Source: an uncultured Collinsella sp. | GTDB taxonomy: Bacteria > Actinomycetota > Coriobacteriia > Coriobacteriales > Coriobacteriaceae | Reading direction: 5' to 3' | DNA length: 6,861 nt | Assembly (NCBI GenBank): GCA_902494545.1 | Contig: CABUTP010000085.1 | Span: 1 to 6,861, forward strand | Shown: one piece after another, positions 1 through 4,869 of the stretch | How the letters are laid out: each line of letters starts with the position of its first letter | Numbering within the stretch: the first letter of the stretch is position 1 | Program-made: the position numbers and the translations under genes | The notes under the pieces: generated by a model | What the model saw: only the letters and a program-made list of their open reading frames with translations | What the model was told of the DNA's origin: nothing | Databases searched by the model: none

Positions 1-81
1 ACCACCCTTAGTGGCCATACGGGCACGGAAGCCATGGGTCTTGGCACGCTTACGCTTATTAGGCTGATACGTACGCTTCAT
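1..81 (-). CDS. rpmH: 50S ribosomal protein L34, N-terminal part (cut by window start)
   Basis: This encodes a small basic protein of the large ribosomal subunit. Reading leftwards from the ATG at 81, the translation begins MKRTYQPNKRKRAKTHGFRA and continues RMATKGG, which is the near-invariant L34 N terminus. Bacterial L34 is usually about 44-47 residues; 27 are visible and the rest lies beyond position 1. A strong ribosome binding site (AGGAGGA, complement of about 86-92) precedes the start. The gene is transcribed away from the ATPase-dnaA block, the usual arrangement at many bacterial origins, where rnpA and the membrane insertase gene commonly follow rpmH. A consensus-like promoter lies at 154-183. 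Identification is seen directly in the residues. Confidence 0.97.
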   Translation of the reverse strand, partial: MKRTYQPNKRKRAKTHGFRARMATKGG

Positions 82-109
82 CTTAAGTTCCTCCTGCTGC
101 ATTTCGAGT

Positions 110-127
110 GTCCGCGGGGGCGCGGAC
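110..127 (-). promoter_or_regulatory. GC-rich hairpin in the rpmH leader
   Basis: GTCCGCG (110-116) and CGCGGAC (121-127) are perfect 7-base inverted arms around a GGGG loop (CCCC in the minus-strand transcript). The hairpin lies between the rpmH promoter and its ribosome binding site, so it would be in the transcribed leader. No T-run follows on either strand, so it is not a rho-independent terminator. It may affect mRNA stability or L34 expression; that role is inference. Confidence 0.5.
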
Positions 128-153
128 GCAGATATAGACACGTGAGCTTGAAG

Positions 154-183
154 ATTGTAGGGAAATCAATGTTCAAATGTCAA
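154..183 (-). promoter_or_regulatory. Sigma-70-type promoter of rpmH
   Basis: On the minus strand, a perfect TTGACA (complement of 178-183) is followed after 18 bases by TACAAT (complement of 154-159), a 5/6 match to the -10 consensus. Transcription would start near 147, giving a leader of about 65 bases before the rpmH ATG at 81. This is the best promoter match in the window and fits a highly expressed ribosomal protein gene. Confidence 0.8.
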
Positions 184-201
184 GAAATCAAAGGTAAAAG
201 G

Positions 202-230
202 TTGCAAAGAGTACACGGTTCCCCCATAAG
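202..230 (+). promoter_or_regulatory. Weak candidate promoter for the ATPase gene and dnaA
   Basis: TTGCAA (202-207) and CATAAG (225-230) are separated by 17 bases, each matching four of six consensus positions. A transcript from here would start near 237 and carry the whole DnaA-box cluster in its leader, allowing DnaA autoregulation. The match is weak; it is listed because no better rightward promoter is visible between 82 and 426. Confidence 0.25.
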
Positions 231-332
231 CAGAATCGGCACTTGATGCAGCAGGCAACTTTTCACGAAATTTCATCGAGTTTTCAACAGGTCGTGTTGG
301 AAATGTTGAGAACTTTTCGCCCGTTTTCCAAA

Positions 333-354
333 GTTTTCAACAGGTTTTGAAAAC
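333..354. repeat. Inverted repeat overlapping a DnaA-like box
   Basis: GTTTTCAA (333-340) and TTGAAAAC (347-354) are perfect 8-base arms separated by CAGGTT. The left arm contains most of the DnaA-like box at 334-342. The arrangement could present two half-related boxes head to head for DnaA binding, or be a by-product of box clustering. Confidence 0.6.
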
Positions 355-363
355 TTGTCGAAA
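347..363. repeat. 17-base word repeated in both origin halves (copy 1)
   Basis: TTGAAAACTTGTCGAAA at 347-363 recurs exactly at 3537-3553 in the dnaA-dnaN gap, in the same orientation. Both copies overlap DnaA-box-like sequences. Exact repetition of 17 bases across about 3.2 kb is not expected by chance and links the two non-coding regions as parts of one origin. Confidence 0.8.
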
Positions 364-396
364 GATGAGAAACATTGCGCGGTGAGCTACTATTTG

Positions 397-412
397 TTCA
401 AAACCTTTTGAA
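397..412. repeat. Perfect inverted repeat just upstream of the ATPase gene
   Basis: TTCAAAA (397-403) and TTTTGAA (406-412) are perfect 7-base arms around CC, ending 14 bases before the ATG at 427. The position suits an operator or a site that limits ribosome access. The left part (395-403) read on the minus strand is TTTTGAACA, one mismatch from the DnaA-like box, so DnaA binding is also possible. Function is inferred. Confidence 0.5.
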
Positions 413-426
413 AGATTGCGAGCGGC

Positions 427-1779
427 ATGTCTGACGACTTCTACACCATGGTCGATTCCGGTGATCCGGCACCCGACAACGAGCACATCACCGGCGTGCG
501 CGAAAAACGCAACGAGAGCGAGCAGGTCACCGCACAAGCACCGAAGGCCATGTATGCAGCGCGCATCGCGGTCTACGATGACATGCTGTCGACACCGCGT
601 GTCATCGTCATCGAACCGCAAGACGTCCGTACCTACCTGGAAGAGACAACCAACACCGTCTACCAGTGCATGAAAGAGCAGGGGGGACGCATCTCGCTGA
701 TGGTTATCCGCGAGATTGTCGAAAACTTTATCCACGCTCATTTTGCAGAGCCCATCATCTCGATTCTCGACGGTGGCGATACCATCCGCTTTGCCGATCA
801 GGGTCCGGGCATCGACGACAAAGAGCGTGCCTTCGATTTTGGCGTAACCAGTGCAAACAGCAAGATGAAACGGTATATCCGCGGCACCGGAGCCGGGTTT
901 CCCATGGTGCAGGAGTACTTGGAAAACGCCGGCGGCGCCGTCTCCATCGAGGACAACATGGGCAACGGCACCGTCGTGACGGTAAGTCTGAACCCCAAGC
1001 GCGTGCAGGAAATCGAGCGTGCCGGCGGGCGCGGGGCAGCCGTGCGGCCCGAAACGGAGCAGCCGGCATATCCCATGCCGGGTGCCTTCACGCAGCAACC
1101 CGCAACGATGCAACAGGTGCAACAGCAAATGGCCCCCATGCAGCAGCCTGGCATGGCTCCCATGCAAGAGCCCCAGGCACCCTCGGGCGCGATTCCGCAG
1201 AACATACCCGATGCAAAGCCAGCGATGGGCCAGGATGTGGGAACCTTGCAGCAGATGGCGGGTGCATCGACTGCACAGCAGATATCCTATCAACCGAACC
1301 CACAAGGGTATCCGGCTCAATACGCGCCGCAAACGGGATATGCACAAGCATACCCCCAGCAATACCCGCTAGGATACCAGCAGCCGTACCAACAGATGCC
1401 CCAGGCGCAGTACAACCCATGGGCCCAGCAGATGCCTCCGCAGCCTTACCAACAGTGGCCTCAAAGTTTTCAACAGCAGCCGCTGCCCGTGCAGAGTTCT
1501 CAACAACCAGCAGCTCAAATGATGTATCCTAATGCGGCGAATCAATATGCACAGCCGCAGCAAAACGTATTTGTGAGCGAGCGCGGCGAAGCGGCACTGG
1601 GCTATCTGGCTCAAAACCAGGAGTGTGGCGCAACCGACCTGGCACGAGCGTTTGGAAACTCAGCGCCCACGTGGTCGCGAACGCTCAACGACTTGGCACA
1701 GGCCGGCTTGATAATCAAACATGGCCAGAAATATCATCTGACCGAAATAGGCAGCGCTCGCGTGCGAGCCCAAAGTTAA
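427..1779 (+). CDS. GHKL-family ATPase with Gln/Pro-rich linker and C-terminal winged helix
   Basis: The exact function is unknown to me. Residues about 45-190 form a GHKL ATP-binding domain. They hold an N-box (REIVENFIHA, 95-104, with E96 and N100), a G1 box (ADQGPGID, with D124, G126 and G128), a G2 loop (GTGAGF, 153-158) and a G3-like GT (181-182). There is no phosphoacceptor histidine domain, transmembrane segment or signal peptide, so it is probably a cytoplasmic ATPase or protein kinase rather than a classical sensor kinase. Residues about 205-380 are low complexity, rich in Gln, Pro, Met and Tyr. Residues about 384-448 resemble a MarR/ArsR-like winged helix, with recognition helix near 413-426 and wing KHGQKYHLT. 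An in-frame stop at 409-411 limits the start to 427 or later. No good Shine-Dalgarno precedes it. dnaA follows after 15 bases, so the two are probably co-transcribed. A role in origin control is inference. Confidence 0.85.
   Translation: MSDDFYTMVDSGDPAPDNEHITGVREKRNESEQVTAQAPKAMYAARIAVYDDMLSTPRVIVIEPQDVRTYLEETTNTVYQCMKEQGGRISLMVIREIVENFIHAHFAEPIISILDGGDTIRFADQGPGIDDKERAFDFGVTSANSKMKRYIRGTGAGFPMVQEYLENAGGAVSIEDNMGNGTVVTVSLNPKRVQEIERAGGRGAAVRPETEQPAYPMPGAFTQQPATMQQVQQQMAPMQQPGMAPMQEPQAPSGAIPQNIPDAKPAMGQDVGTLQQMAGASTAQQISYQPNPQGYPAQYAPQTGYAQAYPQQYPLGYQQPYQQMPQAQYNPWAQQMPPQPYQQWPQSFQQQPLPVQSSQQPAAQMMYPNAANQYAQPQQNVFVSERGEAALGYLAQNQECGATDLARAFGNSAPTWSRTLNDLAQAGLIIKHGQKYHLTEIGSARVRAQS
1465..1505 (+). 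promoter_or_regulatory. Two DnaA-box-like sites inside the ATPase coding sequence
   Basis: AGTTTTCAACAG at 1465-1476 is identical to the words at 279-290 and 332-343; with flanks, the 15 bases CAAAGTTTTCAACAG at 1462-1476 equal 329-343. A second site, TTCTCAACA at 1497-1505, equals the minus-strand variant at 304-312. They lie in codons of the Gln-rich linker, which tolerates sequence change, so they could be real DnaA sites between the two origin halves. CAA/CAG glutamine codons raise the chance of CAACAG appearing by accident. Confidence 0.45.
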
Positions 1780-1794
1780 GGAGCGGGAGAAACA

Positions 1795-3519
1795 GTGGAC
1801 GAGGAAGCAAGCATCATCCTGGGGGATGCCATCGCCTTTTGCCAGCGCGACGGCCAAGATGCACGCCTCATCAATATGCTGGGACAATCGCGCGCCGTGA
1901 GCTTAACCGAGGACACCTTGACGATTGAGGCCCCCTCACGATTTGCCATCGCTCAGCTCAAAAAGCATCAACCGACCATCGAGGCGTACCTAGAAGAGAT
2001 CGCCTTTGCGCCGATCGCGCTCAGTATCGTGGCACCGCAAGGTGCCTCGGCAAATACGGCCCCGGTCACTCACCCGGTAGCGACCGCCACCGCAGCGGCA
2101 ACGCCGGCGCCCGAGCCTCGACGCGACGATGTTTCCCGTGAAACCATGGCACCGCAGCCGACTGCTTCGGTCGCACCGGCGGTAGAGCCAGCCCCCTCGC
2201 CCATCCCGACCGCCACGCATATGCCCGTCGCACATGAGGCGACACCCGGCGAGGAATCGGGCATTGCAATCAAAAACACGTTGTCCGCCGACGATTTCCG
2301 CCGCATGATGACCCAAATGAACGGCAGACCGCCGGCGAAAAGCGCGAGTTCGTCCGCAGTGCCGGCAGCACCTTCGGCGGCGGCCACCGCGGCAGTCGAG
2401 AAAAACGCGGACGGGGCACCCCTCGCAGCGAATTCGAAATTCACGTTTGAAAACTTCGTCTTCGGACCGGAGAACAGCCTTGCCTACCGATCGGCGCTCA
2501 AATTCGCCATGCTTGCAGACACGCCCGGTACCTGCACGTCGCTGTTCATCTACGGCAAATCGGGCCTGGGCAAGACGCACCTGCTGCTTGCCATCAAAAA
2601 TGAACTGGCAGAGAAATCGCCCGAGATCAAGGTGAAGTACGCCAACTCGCAGGCATATCTGGACGACTTGATGACGGAATTCGACCGCCAAAAGAAGAGC
2701 AACGCCCCCATTATGCAGGCGTACCACGGCGTCGACGTGCTTATCATCGATGACATCCAGAACATCATCGGCAAGCGCGCGAGCGTGGATTACTTCTTCC
2801 AGCTGATGGACGAATTTATCCGTAACAACAAGAAGGTCGTGATCGCCGCCGACCGCGCCCCCAAGGACCTTAATATGGACGAGCGCCTGACCAGTCGCTT
2901 TAATGCCGGTCTGCTGTGCCTGGTGGCGGAGCCCAGCTACGAGATGAAGTACAAGATTTTGCAGCGTTATTACGAGAACACGATCGCCGCCGCACCCGAG
3001 GCAGGCAACGACTCGCTGCTGGCGGCCTACGGGGGCGACGGCGGACATCTGACCGACGCGCACTTTAAACACATGGCCGAGGTCTCGGGCACCAACATCC
3101 GCGAACTCGAGAGCTTTTGCGAGCGTTGTGCCGGCGAAGCGGGTGATCGCGAGCGCGAGGGCGGGGAGCTCACCTTTGACGACATCGACGCCATCGCCAA
3201 CCAGTACTTCGACACATCGGCCAAGAAGATCAATGTGCAGACGGTCCAGTCCGTCATCGAAGAGCAATACGGCGTGACGCACGAGGAACTCATCGGGCCT
3301 CGCCGCAACGCCAATATCGCCAAGGCGCGCCATATCGCTATCTACCTGGCGATCGAGATGTGCGAGATGACGACGACGGCCGTGGGCGCCGAGTTTGGCA
3401 ACCGCAACCACTCGACCGTCAGCACGAGCTATAAAAAGGTTCAGAAGATGATTCAGGAAGACCGGACTGTTACCGAAGACCTCAAGTCACTGCGCGATAA
3501 AATTACACTGCGCTCGTAG
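1795..3519 (+). CDS. dnaA: Chromosomal replication initiator protein DnaA
   Basis: DnaA is the AAA+ ATPase that binds origin boxes, melts the DNA and recruits helicase. It starts at GTG 1795, with AAGGAG (1778-1783) overlapping the upstream stop. Domain I (about 1-80) is divergent. A long Ala/Pro-rich linker (about 80-215) makes the protein 574 residues, against about 450-470 in E. coli or Bacillus. The AAA+ core has Walker A GKSGLGKT (254-261), Walker B LIIDD (316-320), a sensor 1 region near AADR (351-354), the Arg-finger motif RLTSRF (364-369, R368) and a sensor 2 region GTNIRELE (432-439). Domain IV has the AKARH segment (R512, matching E. coli R399) and the signature FGNRNHSTV (534-542). 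The usual signature is GGRDHTTV, so the Asp that contacts bases is Asn538 here. Linker codons 113-117 also encode a parS-like site. Autoregulation through the upstream boxes is likely but inferred. Confidence 0.98.
   Translation: MDEEASIILGDAIAFCQRDGQDARLINMLGQSRAVSLTEDTLTIEAPSRFAIAQLKKHQPTIEAYLEEIAFAPIALSIVAPQGASANTAPVTHPVATATAAATPAPEPRRDDVSRETMAPQPTASVAPAVEPAPSPIPTATHMPVAHEATPGEESGIAIKNTLSADDFRRMMTQMNGRPPAKSASSSAVPAAPSAAATAAVEKNADGAPLAANSKFTFENFVFGPENSLAYRSALKFAMLADTPGTCTSLFIYGKSGLGKTHLLLAIKNELAEKSPEIKVKYANSQAYLDDLMTEFDRQKKSNAPIMQAYHGVDVLIIDDIQNIIGKRASVDYFFQLMDEFIRNNKKVVIAADRAPKDLNMDERLTSRFNAGLLCLVAEPSYEMKYKILQRYYENTIAAAPEAGNDSLLAAYGGDGGHLTDAHFKHMAEVSGTNIRELESFCERCAGEAGDREREGGELTFDDIDAIANQYFDTSAKKINVQTVQSVIEEQYGVTHEELIGPRRNANIAKARHIAIYLAIEMCEMTTTAVGAEFGNRNHSTVSTSYKKVQKMIQEDRTVTEDLKSLRDKITLRS
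2130..2145. promoter_or_regulatory. parS-like centromere site (ParB binding) within dnaA
   Basis: TGTTTCCCGTGAAACC matches the conserved parS palindrome TGTTTCACGTGAAACA at 14 of 16 positions; inside the central 14 bases only one differs (C for A at 2136). It encodes Val-Ser-Arg-Glu-Thr (DnaA residues 113-117) in the variable linker, where protein sequence imposes little constraint. Origin-proximal parS sites inside coding sequences are well known, including one inside the B. subtilis spo0J gene. ParB would load here and spread or recruit SMC for origin segregation. No second site of this quality is seen in the window. Confidence 0.7.
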
Positions 3520-3531
3520 GTAAATGGACAC

Positions 3532-3553
3532 ACCTGTTGAAAACTTGTCGAAA
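3532..3553. promoter_or_regulatory. DnaA-box-like site and copy 2 of the 17-base repeat
   Basis: ACCTGTTGAAAACT (3532-3545) is the exact reverse complement of AGTTTTCAACAGGT, the 14-base word seen twice in the upstream origin half, so the TTTTCAACA box (3535-3543) reads on the minus strand. It overlaps TTGAAAACTTGTCGAAA (3537-3553), identical to 347-363, and the -35 hexamer of the candidate dnaN promoter. Confidence 0.7.
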
Positions 3554-3566
3554 CGGCGGTTATAAG
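3537..3566 (+). promoter_or_regulatory. Candidate dnaN promoter overlapping a DnaA box
   Basis: TTGAAA (3537-3542, 5/6 to TTGACA) and TATAAG (3561-3566, 5/6 to TATAAT) are separated by 18 bases. Transcription would begin near 3573, leaving a leader of about 185 bases that crosses the AT-rich tract before dnaN. The -35 element lies inside the DnaA-like box 3535-3543, so bound DnaA could compete with RNA polymerase. Confidence 0.5.
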
Positions 3567-3689
3567 GTGTCAAAAACTCGAGCCGCGGTGATGAAAAGTT
3601 TTGCGCAGGTTTTGAACGTGGAAAAAACACCCGGTTGCACACAGGTTCCTGTCGATTCTCTTTTTAGGGCTGACCTGCACTTTTAGGAG

Positions 3690-3739
3690 TAATCAACAGT
3701 TTCGTCAGTACTATTACTATTATTAAGATATTTATATCT
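3690..3739 (+). other. DnaA-trio-like triplets and AT-rich DNA unwinding element
   Basis: A box-like TAATCAACA (3690-3698) is followed 12 bases later by CTA TTA CTA TTA TTA (3711-3725). The complementary strand therefore reads 3'-GAT AAT GAT AAT AAT-5', matching the DnaA-trio pattern 3'-(G/A)AT-5' defined in Bacillus, where DnaA extends a filament on single-stranded DNA. Immediately after, AGATAT and ATATCT form a perfect inverted repeat around TT (3726-3739). Together this is the most probable initial melting site. The assignment is by pattern and position. Confidence 0.65.
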
Positions 3740-3757
3740 ATAGAAAGGTATTAAAAG

Positions 3758-4861
3758 ATGAAGTTCACCGTCAGCCAGAGCTCGCTTACGCAAGCCATCG
3801 GCGTCGTTATGAAAGGCGTCGCTTCGGCATCCACCCTTCCCATTCTGTCGGGCGTGCTCGTTAAGGCACAAGACGGCATCTTGGAATTCCAGACCTCCAA
3901 CTACACCATCTCGATTCGTCACCGCATTGCGGCTCATGTCGAAGAGGAGGGCGAGATGGTGATTCCCTGCAAGATGCTCTCCAACATCACCAAGCCCCTT
4001 CCCGATGCCCCGGTCACCTTTGAGCTGTCCGAGCGTCAGGTTTTGATTGGCTGCGAGAAGAGCTCTTTCCGCCTCAATACGCTCGATGCCAACGACTTCC
4101 CCGAGTTCCCGGCATACGCCATCGAGAGCGCCGTCGAGTTGCCGATCGATATCCTGTCCGAAATGGTAAGTCGCGTATGGCGCGTCACCTCGACTGACAA
4201 GGCCCGCCCCATCCTGGGTGGCGTGCACATGAAGGTCGAGAACAACACCGTGCGCCTGGTGGCGACCGACTCCTTCCGTCTGGCCGTGTGCGATACGCAG
4301 GTCGAGACCTCGACCCTCGAAGGTTCCTTTGAGCTCAACGTGCCTGCTGACGCCTTCAACGACGCGCTGAGCATCATGGCCAGCCAGGCGACCATCATGA
4401 TCGGCGCCACCGACACCCAGGTTGTCTTTGAGGCCGGCAACACCACCTACGTGTCGCGCCGCATCGAGGGCGTGTACCCCAACTACAAGCAGCTCATCCC
4501 CGATTCGTGCGTGACGAGCGTCAAGATCGACGTAGCCGCCTTTAACGCCGCCCTTAAACGTGTGGCCGTTATCGCGAGCGCCAACCCCGCCGTCAAGTTT
4601 GAGATTGACGTCGAGAACGGCCAGATGGGCCTGTCCTCCATTTCCAACGACCAGGACCTGGCGCAGGAGACGATCGATGTCGAGGCCGAAGGCGAGTCGG
4701 GCACCATCGCCTTCAACTACCACTACATCTTTGGCTGCCTCAATGCCCTGTCCAAGGAGAAGGAGATCACGCTGGAGCTCAAGAGCTATTCGCAGGCTGG
4801 CATCTTCAAGTCCTACGACAAGATCAACTACCTGTACCTGGTCATGCCGGTACGCATCTAG
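3758..4861 (+). CDS. dnaN: DNA polymerase III beta subunit (sliding clamp)
   Basis: DnaN is the ring-shaped dimeric clamp that tethers the replicative polymerase to DNA and docks many repair proteins. The 367-residue length is typical. Three repeated clamp folds are expected at about 1-120, 125-245 and 250-367. Family landmarks are KGVASASTLPILSGVLV near the N terminus (19-35), TDSFRLAV (170-177) and VYPNYKQLIP (239-248), and the C-terminal LVMPVRI (361-367); the last three line the hydrophobic pocket that binds clamp-interacting peptides. The ATG at 3758 has AAAGG (3744-3748) nine bases upstream. It follows the origin unwinding tract and is separated from recF by only eight bases, indicating joint transcription with recF and dciA. 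Nothing about the protein looks unusual. Confidence 0.98.
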   Translation: MKFTVSQSSLTQAIGVVMKGVASASTLPILSGVLVKAQDGILEFQTSNYTISIRHRIAAHVEEEGEMVIPCKMLSNITKPLPDAPVTFELSERQVLIGCEKSSFRLNTLDANDFPEFPAYAIESAVELPIDILSEMVSRVWRVTSTDKARPILGGVHMKVENNTVRLVATDSFRLAVCDTQVETSTLEGSFELNVPADAFNDALSIMASQATIMIGATDTQVVFEAGNTTYVSRRIEGVYPNYKQLIPDSCVTSVKIDVAAFNAALKRVAVIASANPAVKFEIDVENGQMGLSSISNDQDLAQETIDVEAEGESGTIAFNYHYIFGCLNALSKEKEITLELKSYSQAGIFKSYDKINYLYLVMPVRI

Positions 4862-4869
4862 CACTGCCC

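Larger units (their letters stand above)
279..363. promoter_or_regulatory. DnaA-box-like cluster, upstream half of the origin
   Basis: This part of the 345-base rpmH-ATPase gap is dense in 9-mers related to TTTTCAACA. Exact copies lie at 281-289 and 334-342 on the plus strand. Variants on the minus strand lie at 295-303 (TTTCCAACA), 304-312 (TTCTCAACA) and 355-363 (TTTCGACAA), with TTTTCCAAA at 324-332 on the plus strand. The two exact copies share the 14-base context AGTTTTCAACAGGT. The E. coli and B. subtilis consensus is TTATCCACA, so the inferred box differs at positions 3 and 6. Location beside rpmH and upstream of dnaA, and clustering on both strands, support an oriC function. Binding is inferred from position and repetition. 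Confidence 0.75.
3520..3757. other. dnaA-dnaN intergenic region: second origin half with unwinding tract
   Basis: This 238-base gap has no open reading frame of interest. From left to right it holds a DnaA-box-like word at 3532-3553, a likely dnaN promoter, a further TAATCAACA box-like site at 3690-3698, a run of CTA/TTA triplets at 3711-3725 and an AT-rich tract of which 3709-3743 has only five G or C in 35 bases. CAGGTTTTGAA at 3606-3616 equals 341-351 in the upstream half. The order box, triplets, AT-rich DNA is the layout of the unwinding side of the Bacillus origin, which also lies between dnaA and dnaN. Confidence 0.75.

Noticed and set aside
261..274. TTTCACGAAA followed by TTTC, resembling a parS half-site
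   Set aside because: The central ACGTGA of parS is broken, and only a half-site matches; the site at 2130-2145 is far better.
728..736. TTATCCACG, one base from the canonical E. coli DnaA box, inside the ATPase gene
   Set aside because: It encodes part of the conserved GHKL N-box (Asn-Phe-Ile-His-Ala), so codon use explains it. It is isolated, and the repeated box in this window is TTTTCAACA.
337..1362. Long open frame on the minus strand opposite the ATPase gene
   Set aside because: It is an antisense shadow: it crosses the origin boxes, has no ribosome binding site and gives a His/Cys/Arg-rich translation with no recognisable domain.
1990..3411. Long minus-strand open frame opposite dnaA
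   Set aside because: It is antisense to the conserved AAA+ and DNA-binding domains and is explained by GC-rich codon bias; no family motifs are seen.
3641..3666. ACAGG-TT-CCTGT followed by a short T-run, a possible terminator between dnaA and dnaN
   Set aside because: The stem is only four to five bases with a tiny loop, and the T-run is 10 bases away and short, so it is unlikely to terminate transcription.
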